A stretch of DNA of 64,000 nt from Castanea sativa (Eukaryota; Streptophyta; Magnoliopsida; Fagales; Fagaceae). A program made the position numbers and the translations under genes. Under the pieces are notes generated by a model that did no database searches, had not been told where the DNA came from, and saw only the letters and a program-made list of their open reading frames with translations. The stretch spans positions 37,623,634 to 37,687,633 of the forward strand of contig NC_134014.1 of NCBI RefSeq assembly GCF_040712315.1, read 5' to 3'. Shown piece after piece: positions 12,714-24,500 of this stretch (position 1 is its first letter; every line of letters starts with the position of its first letter).

Positions 12714-12879
12714 CCAGTTGTACACTAGGGTGCAAATTGAATGTAATTTTACATATTAATATGATGGTGTTTATTCATGCTGGTGCATTTAACTCCATTA
12801 CTGTTAATTTATTATTGCTGGTCAACAAATACGGAGAGAATTGTGTAGGCCAAGGCAACTCGTTCTACGGTAGGGACAG

Positions 12880-13905
12880 ATACCTGTTCTCAGTTCGATC
12901 TTATCACCGTCAAGTGGAAACTTTAAACTATAATTTTCTAAGGACAGAAACCTGTTCCTGGTTCAATCTTATCACCGAGCAGGTGGAAATCTTAAGCTAT
13001 AATTTTCTAAGAACATAAACCTGTTCTCGGTTTGATCTTACCACCGAGCAGGTGGAAACCTTAACCTATAATTTTCTAAGGACAGAAACCGGTTCTCAAT
13101 TCGATCTTATCACCGAGCAGGTGGAAACCTTAAGCTATAATTTTCTAAGGACAGAAACCTGTTCTCGGTTCGATCTTATCACCGAGCAGGTGGAAACCTT
13201 AAACTATAATTTTTTAAGGACAAAAACCTGTTCTCGGTTCGATCTTACCACCGAGCAAGTGAAAACCTTAAGCTATAATTTTCCATGGACAGAAACCAGT
13301 TCTTAGTTCGATCTTATCACCGAGCAGGTGGAAACCTTAAGCTATAATTTTCTAAGGACAGAAACCTGTCCTCGGTTCGATATCACCATCGAGCAGGTGG
13401 AAACCTTAAGCTATAATTTTCTAAGGACATAAATGTGTTCTCGGTTCGATCTTACCACCTAGTAGGTGGAAACCTTAAACTATAATTTTCTAAGGACAAA
13501 AACCTATTCTCGGTTCGATCTTATCACCGAGCAGGTGGAAACCATAGCCTATAATTTTCTAAGGAGAGAAACCTGTTCTCGGTTTGATCTTATCACCGAG
13601 TAGGTAGAAACCTTAAGTTATAATTTTCTAAGGACAGAAACCTGTTCTCGGTTCGATCTTATCACCGAGCAGGTGGAAACCTTAAGCTATAATTTTCTAA
13701 GGAAAGAAACTTGTTCTCGATTCAATCTTATCACCGAGCAGGTGGAAACCTTAAGCTATAATTTTCTAAGGGCAGAAACCTATCCTTGGTTTGATTCTAT
13801 CACCGAGCAGGTGGAAACTTTAAGTTATAATATTCTTACAGAAACCTATCCTTGGTTCTACCTTCATCAGCGAGCAGATGAAAACCCTAAGCCAAACTAT
13901 CCTAA
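12880..13905 (+). repeat. 69-bp tandem repeat array downstream of pol
   Basis: About 14-15 units carrying CACCGAGCAGGTGGAAACC, then CTATAATTTTCTAAGGACAG. The period of 69 bp is divisible by three, so long stretches read as a 23-residue repeat (core ETLSYNFLRTE). It lies in the non-coding part between pol and the antisense gene. I treat the peptide as a by-product of the period. Confidence 0.9.
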
Positions 13906-14200
13906 GGGTAGAAAACTGCTTACCATAAGTGAGAAAGTAAGGTATGATGAGAAAATTAACCATAATCATGTGCAAGCTCAGTAGCAAACATCAAGCCTTG
14001 ATAGAATCAAAAGCAAGGGGTAGAAGAAATAGGAAAAGCACATAACTTCCATTTAAACAAAATCAATCAAGGCAAACGTTAAAGAAATTGTCTTGTTGCC
14101 ACAGCCCGGCGACTTAAGCTAAACCGAATATATAGCAAAAGAACTTAATTAAAAACTAAATTATCATGCGGTAGGGTCGGTGGGTTGAGGCGGAGCAACA
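13906..14200. other. Spacer between repeat array and antisense gene
   Basis: About 300 bp of AT-rich sequence inside the gypsy element. No ORF or motif recognised. Confidence 0.6.
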
Positions 14201-16452
14201 GGTTGCTTGGATCCGTCCTTAGCTGTTTGACTCGTAGCGGAGGCCAAGTTTTGAGCATCTTCAACTCCCGTGCGAAAATGGCTCGTAACCTCCAGATTAA
14301 TCGTTTCTACATGAGCATTAATCGCCCGTACTAGATCCCTCATACTCGGAGTATCTTCCTCATCCGTAGCATCAGCTTAACTCTGAACGGGGGGAGAAGG
14401 GGCTAGGTAGGGGATCTGCTCGGGATTCCACAGGGGAGAGTCCTCGGCCACTCCCATTGCTTGAAGGTCGGCCAACCACCCCTCCCCGAACCCATGATGC
14501 CGGGCTTGGTGGATAATAGGCTCCACAGAATTTTCTGCCTCCGTGAAACCTGCGTTGTACCATTTATCCTCATAGGCCTTAGAAGCATCTTTTGAGCCAG
14601 CAATCTGGTCGGTTTAAGCCAAATTTAAACTGTTTTCCGTCTTTAGTTTGAGCTCGGTCTCCCCCAGTTTGGTCACTATGTCTGTTAGTTTGTTTTCTGC
14701 CTCCAACCGAGCTTTCTCAACGTCTACCGCTTTTCTTTCAGAAGCATCGGCGGCTTCCCCTTCTCTTTGGCCGTGACCTTGGCAATAGTGTTCAGTGCCT
14801 TCTCCCACTCAATGACCTTGGTCGCCTCTTTTAGCCTCCCGTTAATGATGCAAGTCAGCTGCGCGGCCTGAGGACATAACAATAATAGAGCAATAAGACT
14901 AAAAAGAAACCTACGTATCGCAGCGCGTGAAAAAGAGGAGACAGAAAGTTACCGGGATGGTGTGCCATTGCAGCCGCCTAGCTAACGACTTGTCATCACC
15001 ATCCGAGAAAAAGTGAGCATTCTCAGGCAGAAGAAGGCCTTGCGCTAGGCTCTAAGCTACTTGCCCCCCTTCGCCTTGTGCCTATAGCCGAACGTTGGTG
15101 GTTGCCAGCAAAGGCTTGTCACCCAACCCAAAAGCGGGCTGCCAACCAACCTCGGGCTGGGAAGAAGATGCCACGTTGGTCCCGACCTAGGCCGCCGGTT
15201 GAGTAACACCCAGTGTCTCCTAGATCTTGGGCTCGCCTTTTAAGCGGGGCGGAGTCTTCGGCGAAGCATCACTCGGGATGGGAACGTTTTTCTCGGCGGC
15301 ACGCTTCCTTTTTTTGCTTTCACCTGTGGGAAGAGTCTGGTCCTTTCCTTTGGGGGGCTGAGGTTGAGCCACGGGGCTGGTTCTGGACCGAGCACAGGTC
15401 ATTGTTCTTTGCTTCACCATTTTCTTTGATGGGTCGGGTTCATTGCCCGTAATGCTGATTGGTTCAGTTGCTTCTTCATTGGCTACCTGGACTAGGGCTT
15501 TGTTTCCCTCGACGGGAATGTGTCTCTGCTTTTTGAGAGCCCAGGAAACTTGTTCGGCTGACTCGTCCCTGACCAGGGCAAGATCTTCGACAGTTATGTA
15601 ACGAGGACCGAGATCTCGAGCTTCGCCGGTAGTCAACGAGGGTGGGAGGAAGTTAGCATGCCAGACATCGATATAAGACAGTAAATGGGCTATCTACTAA
15701 AAGGGCTTGGCTAAAAGATTGCCAAGTCTTGTACACGGGAGTGCAGCCGAGTATAAGGTGTAATGCCCGGAGCTGCCCGTCGGTGTGAATGAATATCTCA
15801 GACCTTAGCACAAAATTCAGGTCTCTTATATTCACCACTCTGAGGTCTGGGGTAAATACTTTACCGTCTGTAACAAAGAGAAACAGTGAGTTAGTATCCA
15901 AAAAAAAAGGGGAGGGAAGAAAGGAAAAATGAATTAGTATTCAATACGAACCAACTTCGCCCCGCAAGAGGGGGCAGGGGATGTCACCGGCAAACCAATT
16001 GTCGCGCACATGGACGAACTTCCCGGCGGAATTCCTGTTAGAATCAGGCAGGCATGAAATTAACCGTACATGTGTATCTCTGACTTTCAAATAATAATTG
16101 GTGTCCTTATTCCTACACAGATTGTACATATAGTTTATATCATGATGGGTTAATCTCAGACCGTATATTTGATTTAACCTACTGATGCAATTAACTACCC
16201 GGTAAAAATTGGGAGGGAGTTGGTCTGGACACAAACCATAAAACCTTAGGGTATCGAGTAAGAAAGCATCCATGGGGAACCTAACCCCACCCTCTAAGAT
16301 TGATATTAAAGGGAAAAAAGCGGTGTTGAACCTCTATAGAGAGCGATTTCGCTCTCATGGCAGTACGCCACATTCACATCCTCAAGGATGTTGAATGTTT
16401 GCCCAAAGGTGGCTAGGGATGCCTCAGTGTTTAGAAAGTGAGCATAACCCAT
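14200..16452 (-). pseudogene. Antisense gene of the gypsy element (PF04195-like 'putative gypsy type transposon' protein), spliced but decayed
   Basis: Read on the minus strand from an ATG at 16452 (MGYAHFLNTEASLATF). A segment with MDAFLLDTLRFYGLCPDQ and later LISCLPDSNRNS resembles the plant PF04195 family that sits antisense in Tat-type elements. Two introns can be seen: 15951-15868 (AAGTTG|GTTCGT ... TTACAG|ACGG), whose removal keeps the frame (into DGKVFTPDLRVVN), and 14952-14868 (CATCCCG|GTAACT ... CCTCAG|GCCGCGC). The C-terminal half is polar and rich in Lys/Glu, ending with a coiled-coil-like stretch. Stops near 16310 and a frameshift near 15650 show decay. The function of this family is unknown to me. 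Confidence 0.75.
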
Positions 16453-16904
16453 CCTAGACCCCAAGATCGAAGAAAAAAACTGAAGTAAAAGAGAGAGGTA
16501 TAAGACTTACGTTGGGTTCTAAGATAGAGGGGTATTCTGGGCTGAAGGATTAACACACAGGTGAATGCTCAGCAAGGAGGAAACTTAGAGAATAAAGATC
16601 GTAAAAGTGAAAGAAGGATTTGAAGTGACTTATTTATAGGAACCAAGAGGGGAAAGGTTAACTCTGATTAATAAATGAGAAGCGGGAAACCCTACAAATC
16701 CCCACATCAACTACCACGCGCACGTCACCTCGGTCCACGAACCGTCAGGCAATGATGACAGCTGAACCAGCGGTCACATGCCACACACCTTTTTAGGAGT
16801 GCATTAATGAGTCTTCTGAACCCCCCTATGCTTGTCCGTTGAACTTCTCGGATAGCGCCTAACTCTAATCCTTAACTCGTGCTCGGGGGGCCGAGCATGA
16901 ATCA

Positions 16905-16919
16905 AGGGGGGGGGGCTAT
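16905..16919 (+). other. Polypurine tract
   Basis: AAGGGGGGGGGG followed by CTAT directly before the TG of the 3' LTR, the expected plus-strand priming site. Confidence 0.8.
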
Positions 16920-17591
16920 TGTACGGGACGTTACCTCTCTATAAGCCTAATACTCACGAAGCCCATCACAATGATGCTACGAGCACAGGTCCTAAAACTA
17001 GTTGGACCTCAAATCCTAAAGTACCAAGCGTGAATCCACACTCTATCAGGCCACGAACATGTTCCGAGAAACCCTTGTTCCCCCACTAAAAGCCGGGAAG
17101 CACTATGAAGCCAGTTACAACATGAACCGTGAAGATGAATGTCCTACTTGATCAGGAAATGCAATTTCTCGAGGAGATGATTCCTAGTGCGCTCGGTGAA
17201 GCCTAGGGAGTATCGCTGCTGAGCAATCCATCTAGCGGTGGAACCAGTTCCAATGCCACTCTCGCCACCTCTCATTCCCAGCTAATCACCCACTTAAGGG
17301 TGATTGCATTGGACCCCTCCTCCCACTCACTATGAAAACAATCATAACCTCTCCACTAGCCTTGGGCTTTAAATAAGAGATGAGAATTTAAGAGTGGGGG
17401 TTGGCAATTTTAGAGAGAGAATACTGAGGAAATAGGGTGATCATTCTGGAGAAATAGAGAGAATAATTATGAGAACATAGGGACAAGGGTATTTGGGTTG
17501 CCGAACATAAGATCACCCATTGTAGGAAATCCAAAAGCCCACAAAGTAAATAAATTGTGAGCCCAAATAGAGTTTAAGCCCAATAAACACA
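16920..17591 (+). repeat. 3' LTR of the gypsy element
   Basis: Starts TGTACGGGACGTTACC and is colinear with 6660-7333. Most differences are C/T and G/A changes, as expected from deamination of methylated cytosines. The right edge (CACA before ATTGGGTAC) is approximate. Confidence 0.86.
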
Positions 17592-18296
17592 ATTGGGTAC
17601 ACACAGTCCTTTTTTGAAAAAAGAAATTGTTTCTTTATGAATTGTAGAAATATGACTGTTTTAATTACCTTGTTTATAGATTTCATTATTAAGTTATAAA
17701 CATCTAAATTAAAGTAGATGAATTTATAAATGCAAAATTATATGTAAAGTTACAACCGCACATGATAAATATGTATAGATAAATTTTTTTGATTATTTGT
17801 GAATCATTATTTAAATTTTTGACTTATAAATATCTAAATTAAAGTTTTTTTATTTTGAAAAAAAAATCTAAGTTAAAATAGATGAATATGTAAAGGTAAA
17901 ATTATATGAAAAGTTAAAACTACCCAAGATGAACGATTAACCACTGATAGATGTGTGTTTTTTAAAGATTAAAAGTATATTCAATTGCTTTAGCTAGAAC
18001 TGTATAGCTATGCAAATATTGTTGTGAGTAGTTCCATCATTTCCATAATTTTGTGACAACCTTTTTTCTTCTTTTTTTCTTTTTGTCGAAATAGCTTAAG
18101 AATATTAAAACTTAAGTTAACACATGTGGTAGTTGTAAAACACGTTAGTAATATGAAAAATAGAAAGATTTAAATTTTTAAAAAACATTTTTAGTAGATT
18201 GTAATATAAAACATTTTTTTTCTCAATATTTTATGTAACTTTTTCTATAAGATCAATATTGTTGGCATCCTTTAAAGATGATACATAATATTTTTG

Positions 18297-18327
<31 letters not shown>

Positions 18328-18944
18328 GAGACGATGCTAACACATAATATAAAATTATTAAGTTTGTGTGATTTAAATTTGTGGCCAAAAAAAAAAAAAA
18401 AGAATGTATCTATGATAAAAGTTTTCATCTAAATGATATATAGTAGTTCGTATTTTTTTAGACTTGATTCAAAAAGTACATTCTCAATAGCCTTTTAAGT
18501 CTACAAATTGCTCAATCTATGGGCCTAGACACATTCAAAGGTTGCTATCTAAATTATAAATTATATGATTCTTTATCACACAAATATTTTGATTCCTCGA
18601 ATGTGTGGTAAAGGAAGACAGGTTTGTGTTTATAGAGGATGTGACTGGATTTAAATGTTGAATAAAATAAGATGAGAGGAAAAAAGAGTAAAAATAAAAT
18701 ATATAGCAATAAACATCAAATTATCCAAGTCATTCTATGTAATATAATAACATTATATTATTATGTGCTATATGTATAATGTAGTTGGATAATATTTAAT
18801 CAAAGAGAATATAAAAGATAACAACTTAAAATACAAAACTAAATTGTATCATCCCAATGTAGAATTCTAATTAACACAAAAATTCATCAACCTAAAGAAT
18901 TGATGCAATAAAAATATAAAAAAATCAAACAAAAAATGAATAAC

Positions 18945-19019
<75 letters not shown>

Positions 19020-19347
19020 ACCTTTTTTGTGTGAGAAAACTATGCATAAAATGATAAAAAAAATGTCAAATTTATAGTAAGATGTTGAGAATAAGAAGAG
19101 TAAAAATAAAGGAAGATAAAAAGGTAGAGAGAGAATGATATTAAGGTAGAAACTAGTGGGAGATGAAGAGGTAAAAGGGAAGGAGATTTTTGAAAAATTA
19201 ATAATAAAAATAATGTTTAAAAGATATTTTAATTTTTAAATAATAGAGTTTTTAAGTCACCTTAAATGAGAAAATGTTTTAAAAAATTTATAAGAAAAAC
19301 TGGAAACAAAAAATGATGACGTGATTGCTGATGTGGCTTAATGTGAG
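17592..19347. other. Helitron interior with simple repeats
   Basis: AT-rich, no gene. It holds a twofold repeated phrase (CATCTAAATTAAAGTAGATGAAT near 17700 and a relative near 17830-17900), a GAA run at 18299-18326 and a 66-bp (GA)n run at 18951-19016. Confidence 0.65.
18951..19016. repeat. (GA)n microsatellite
   Basis: About 33 GA dinucleotides without interruption. Confidence 0.97.
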
Positions 19348-20101
19348 TGTAAGTGCACAATTTGTACCCGGTTCAATCACTAGATGGACTCAAGCCCAAA
19401 GAGCCTTATACAATAAAATTTGTAGAGCATGGGCTTGAAACTTAGGTTTTAGGGGGTATTGGACAATAGATAAGCGGGCTAGATTGTCACTATCTACATA
19501 ATCAATAGATAAGAATAACAAATATTCTCCTCGGACATAAGCTGAGGATAGCTTGTATTGCCTTTCTTTCTTTGAACCATAATTTTCAATTAAAGAAGAA
19601 GATCCTTCCTTTTTCCTTCTCTTTTTTCTTTTACATCACTCTCCCTCTTCCCTTCACCTTCCACGTGTAACACAAATCAATGATCCAGATTTCTTTTTCC
19701 TCTCCACCGCCCTCTAGAAGCCCTCAAATAACAGCTGGAGGGCTGAATATTACTGTTCAGAGGTCATTTTCCTATTAATGCGGTCAGAGAAGTAGGTGCA
19801 GGGTATTTAATGCGGTGGTAGCAGCATTTTCCCTTGATATTTCTCATATGCCCTTCTTCTTCACAATTATGTGGAACACATCTTTACCCACCAGGCCTTC
19901 TAGAATTCTCTCCCGAAACATCACGACATGTCATATGATCTTCACTTGATTTAGTCGAGGAGGCGCATCTCCTTGGACAATCCCACCAATCTTTCTAGCA
20001 AGAGTTGGCTGGTGGGTCTCACAGACTCTGCTCGGACATGCTCACACCACCAAATCTGGCCCAATGCCCAAATGCGTGTTTTGACCATTTTTACCCACAC
20101 A
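19348..20101 (+). mobile_element. Solo LTR nested in the Helitron
   Basis: A 754-bp sequence beginning TGTAAGTGCACAATTTG and ending TTTTTACCCACACA, flanked by identical 5-bp GTGAG repeats (19343-19347 and 20102-20106). TG...CA ends, a 5-bp duplication and no internal domain indicate a solo LTR left by LTR-LTR recombination. Family not identified; strand is nominal. Confidence 0.8.
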
Positions 20102-20189
20102 GTGAGCATAGCAATATTAAATGCTACGCTTCAGCTTTTAGTAATATATAGATATTGATAGTGAACTAAAAATCACACTATCTCCAGTT

Positions 20190-21025
20190 TGTTCATAAAG
20201 TCGTCCAAGACTAGAAGAGTCGTCCAAGACTCGAAAGGGTTGTCTAAGACGAGAAGGGTCATCCAAGACCCAGAAAGGTCGTCCAAGGCCAGAAGGTTCG
20301 TTTAAGGCCAGAAAGGTCGTTCAAGGCCAAAAGGGTCGTCCAAGGCCAAAAGGGTCGTCTAAGGCCAGAAGGGTCGTCTAAAGACCAAAAGTGTCGTCCA
20401 AGACTAGAAGGGTTTCCAAGACCAGAAGGGTGGTCCAAGACCCGAAAGATCGTCCAAGACTAGAAGGGTCGTCCAAGACCGGAAGGGTCATCCAAGATCG
20501 GAAGGGTCGTCCAAGGCCGGAAGGGTCGTCCAAGGCCGGAAGGGTCATCCAAGGCCGGAATGGTCGTCTAAGGCTAGAAGGTCGTCCAAGGCTAGAAAGG
20601 TCGTCCAAGGCTAAAAAGGTCGTCCAAGGCCAGAAGGGTCGTCCAAGACCGAAATGGTCGTCCAAAACCAGAAGAGTCGTCCAAGACCAGAAAGGTCGTC
20701 CAAGACCAGAAAGGTCGTCCAAGACCCAAAATGTCCTCTAAGACTAAAAGGGTCGTCCAAAACCAGAAAGGTCGTCCAAGACTAGAAGGGTGGTCCAAGA
20801 CCCGAAAGGTCGTCCAATACCGAGGGTTGTCTAAAACCAGAAGGGTCGTCCAAGACCAAAAAGGTTGTCTAAGACCGAAAGGGTCGTCTAAGGCCAGAAA
20901 GTTCGTCCAAGACAGGAAGGGTCGTCTAAGACTGGAAGGGTCGTCTAGGACCAAAAGGGTCGTCTAGGATCGGAAGGGTTGTCCAAGACCATAAGGGTCG
21001 TCTAGGACCAGAAGGGTCGTCCAGC
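20190..21025. repeat. 19-bp minisatellite in the 5' LTR
   Basis: About 44 units of GGGTCGTCCAAGACCGGAA with many variants (GGCC, AGAC, CATCC). Long ORFs run through it on both strands, repeating residues such as SSKTRRV or LDDLSGLGRPF. These follow from the repeat and are not genes. Confidence 0.95.
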
Positions 21026-21280
21026 TCACGAAGTGACCTGGACGACCACCTAACACTTATAAATTTCCAGAAATGGATTTATCCATAAGAGCTTGTAACT
21101 CGGACCGCGTGCTACCGAATCCTTGTTCATTGCTATTAAGTACTTAACTTCCAATGGTAGTTGTAGAAGATAAGATTGAATATTCTAACTTCTATAGTAG
21201 TTGTGGAAGTTAAGTCTGAACCTTCTAACTTCCACAAATATTGGGGAAGTTACTAGACAAATAACCACTCCAAAAGCTCA

Positions 21281-21290
21281 CTATATAAGG
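21281..21290 (+). promoter_or_regulatory. LTR TATA box
   Basis: CTATATAAGG in the 5' LTR, matched by the same sequence at 29230-29239 in the 3' LTR. Downstream of the minisatellite and about 220 bp before the LTR end, suitable for U3/R. Confidence 0.6.
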
Positions 21291-21592
21291 ACTCATCCAC
21301 ATCAAATAAAAGTAAGTTTTCCACCACTCCTAAAGTTGGAATTTTTGAGTTTTTGAGAGAAAAACTAACTTAAGTATCGGAGGGTTCTTGGCTGGTTCGC
21401 CCCGACCACCTTTGATTTTGCGTTTCTTTCTTTTCAGGCCTTCCAAGCAACCACTAGCCTATTGAAGCTCGGAGCATTCAGCCTACTGATTTTCTATGCT
21501 TCATCAGTTGGCGTCGTTTGTGGGAAAGATTAAATTTGCGTTTTGCAAATCATCTTTCTTTGACAAAAGGTTGCATGGTTTGGACAAGATTA

Positions 21593-24500
21593 ATGGCCAC
21601 TAGTCCAGGCCACCGGGAGAGTGGGAATGCTTCTAGTGAAGGAAAAAATTCTAGTTTTGTATCTCATACAAAACACATAGCGGAAGCAACAAACAAGGAT
21701 CTATTTCATTCATGATTGATAACGTGCACTAAATAAATTTCAGAATTTAAGAACAAGATGGCGTACCTTGGTGTGGAGAAATTCAAAACAAAGATTAGAA
21801 GCACTTGGGAACACTCTTAATCTTCACTCCAATTCCACTTTACGCCCAAGATGTGTGGTCTCTCAATCAGTTTTTCAAAGGGAGAATGGAAGTGTGTCTC
21901 ACACTCTCTCACACACTGTTTTTTATTTCTCTTTTTCACTTATAAAAATTCTGTATGTTTCTCCCTTTATAACTAACTGATTATCTAATTGGGCTGGCCT
22001 ATTAGGCCTTTCCAATTGGGTTTTAGTGTGTGGCTTGAAGTGGGACCAAAAGGGACCAATAAGACACTAGCTCCAATGGGCCTTGGGCTTTTCCGTCAAC
22101 TCTTGACAAGTCCAAAGTTACCATTAATTATATTTAATACCACTATATAAATATAATTGCACTCTAGGCCTTATTAATAAATTATATCCCAAGACTTTAT
22201 TATACATGCAACCCCTTCATAAAATATTCGTAGTAACACAAAGTCATAAATGTAGACTGCCACTTTGTAAATTACTACATCTTATCCTTGAGTACCCGGT
22301 TTAGTTCTTTAAAGTTATTCATTATATATTTATAAAATCTAATTTCATAAATATATACTTTAGTAATTTCTTACTAAAGTGGTTAGGCCTAATTCTCTGA
22401 ATAACTGAACCCATTAAACTTATCTCAAGGGAATATTTTATATCTCCATCAAGAGACTATGAATTCCATCTTGAGAATATATGTTCCATCAACACTAAAT
22501 GTGGCTGCCCAACATACTGAGGTTTTGACCGTCACTTCAGATATCACTCCTAATATATCAAAGCAACCTACACTTCATGATCAGGTCCATTATTCTCTCA
22601 GGATTAAGAGTTCACGCAAATAGAAGTCGTGAGATTTATTATTCATTTGACAGTCGTTAGGAGAATAATAAATCTCACAGCGGTCCTATTCAATATGTCT
22701 TAACTCTTAAAACATATCAACATATCAACTAGAAGTCTCCACTTCCATGATCAAGACAAATTATCTTAGTTGACACGTTATAGTTTTCGCAGATGAAATG
22801 CTCAGTTTCATCACCGACTACGAACTATAAATTCTGAGTTTACAAAGAACTTGTGATTTACATCTTCTGTGACTTTTCACATAAATCATATACAATGCAT
22901 CTCATGGACTATATGATAATGTCCCATATTCATGTTACCATTGTTTTAGATAATAATAAAATAACTTTATCAATCACAATATTAAGTCATACATCATGTC
23001 TTACATAATGTCATACATAATATCATACATAGCATCATACAATAGGATTTAAGGGCACTATTCCTAACATCTAGTCATCCCAAACGTGATAGCTAGTCAG
23101 CACCTGTCATGCAATTTCCTTTCATCTAACAAATGCAGTCCATGACAAAGTTAACCCGTCAGAACCAAGAGTTAACTAGAGAGATTAATCTAAGGAGACA
23201 ACGACCTGAAGGATGTGTGGAAGGACAAGCCCAGAGTCAAGAAGATAGAGGAGAAAATACTGAGAGTGAGAATCACTCAAGAGGAACCATTTCACGTAGG
23301 GTACCACACTTAAAGAAGGAGATGGATCAAATGAAGAAAGCCATGGACGAGATGAGGGAGAACATGACAAGGACGAATCACGTAAATGATTTAGTTCATC
23401 GAACTGATTCCCCTTTCATGGCTTTCATCAATAGTCATCCCCTGCCTTCTAAGTTCAAGATGCCTTCCTTGGACTCAGGACTCATATGATGGAACGCGCA
23501 ACCCGTGTGATCACATAGCAACTTCCAAGACCATAATGTACCTTCAAAGAGTTCCAGGTGAGATAATGTGTAGAGCATTCCCAACCACCCTTAAAGGGCC
23601 AGGATGAGTGTGGTTCAGTAAATTACCTCTGAATATTGTTGGTCTTTTCGAGGAGTTAAGTAAGTTGTTTGTCAACAACTTTATTGGAGGACAAGGGCAT
23701 AAATGCTCCTTGTCCAACCTGTTGACTATAGAACAAGGAGAAAATGAAAGCTTGCGGTCCATTATCACTCACTTCAACAAGGAAGCCTTGACGGTAGACG
23801 AGATGGATGACAAGTTATTATTGGCAGCCTTCCACAATGGAGTTAGTTCGGATTTATTCATCCATAAGCTTTATGATTAGAAACCAAAAACCATGGTTGA
23901 ACTCGTCCATTTAGCCCAAAGCTTCATGAATGCAGAGGATGAGATCATTACTAAGAAGAGGAAGAGAGCAAAGCGAATGGAAGCTGATCTCCCACGCCAT
24001 CCTGACTAAGGCCCTTGTCCATAGAAGGCCCGGACGAGAGAGAAGAAAAATAACAGGAAGGCAGGTTCGCCTTCAGGAAGGAGTCAGCACTACACACCCT
24101 TGAATGTTCCACTTGATCAAGTGCTTATACAAATCAATGATGACCCATCCTTGAAGTGGAAGAGAAGATGAAGGGAGATCCTAATAAGTGTAATAAGAAC
24201 AAGTATTGCCGCTTTCACGTGGACCACGGGCATGACACAGATGAGTGCTATGACTTAAAGTATCAGATAGAGAACCTTATCAGGCAGGGAAAGTTGATGA
24301 ATTTTCTTAGACGAGATCATAAAGACAAGAAGTTGAAAGGAAAGGTAGAAAAGCCATCACAACCCCCACTTGGAGAAATAAGAGTTATTGTAGGAGGAAC
24401 TTCAGCAGGGCAATCTTCCAAATTAAGAAAGGCATACCTGAAGGTGGTGCAGAATGTCCAACTCTCTAGACGACCACCAAAGACGAGGGGGCAGACGAGG
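21593..24500 (+). pseudogene. gag of the second element, split by an insertion and frameshifted
   Basis: The ATG at 21593 begins MATSPGHRESGNASSEGKN. The frame is interrupted after the TCTAG at 21650-21654 and resumes after 23074 with SHPKRDS. A coiled-coil-prone stretch follows (KKEMDQMKKAMDEMRENM near 23320), then the capsid-like region (about 23540-23880, NFIGGQGHKCS, IEQGENESLRS) and a knuckle-like CRFHVDHGHDTDEC near 24210. Stops occur near 23487, 23610, 23878 and 24008. The 3' end joins directly to a pol C-terminal fragment. Confidence 0.82.
21655..23069 (-). mobile_element. Probable solo LTR inserted in gag
   Basis: A 1415-bp insertion flanked by TCTAG on both sides (21650-21654, 23070-23074). 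The gag reading of the host element continues across the duplicated site, which independently confirms the borders. On the minus strand it begins TGTTAGGAATAGTGCCC, LTR-like; the other end (GAGATACAAAA) does not finish in the usual CA, so the class is not certain. No protein domain is visible. Confidence 0.7.

Larger units (their letters stand above)
6660..17591 (+). mobile_element. Ty3/gypsy Tat-lineage LTR retrotransposon with antisense ORF, degenerate
   Basis: A 10.9-kb element: 5' LTR, primer-binding site, gag, protease, RT, RNase H, a second RNase H of the Tat (RVT_3) type, integrase, a 69-bp repeat array, a gene in antisense orientation, a polypurine tract and a 3' LTR. An antisense ORF between pol and the 3' LTR together with a second RNase H is known for Tat-lineage elements. 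Many in-frame stops and frameshifts make it non-functional. The LTRs differ at several dozen of about 670 positions by eye, so it is not a recent insert. A possible imperfect 5-bp duplication is ATCCT (6655-6659) against GTCCT near 17607, but that would require a longer 3' LTR than I call. Confidence 0.9.
20156..21506 (+). repeat. 5' LTR of the second element (1351 bp)
   Basis: Starts TGATAGTGAAC and ends CTTCATCA. Most of it (20190-21025) is a 19-bp minisatellite. It has a TATA box CTATATAAGG at 21281-21290, the probable transcription start region. The length differs from the 3' LTR (1428 bp) through repeat number. Confidence 0.93.

Noticed and set aside
13052..13984. Repeat protein with a 23-residue period
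   Set aside because: No start context, broken by stops, and located in the non-coding part of the retroelement. Kept only as a finding.
6660..17591. Autonomous active retrotransposon
   Set aside because: Several stops in gag, RT and RNase H regions and clear LTR divergence.
20190..21025. CRISPR-like regular repeats and long ORFs on both strands
   Set aside because: Units are contiguous 19-mers without spacers and lie within an LTR. The peptides just mirror the repeat.
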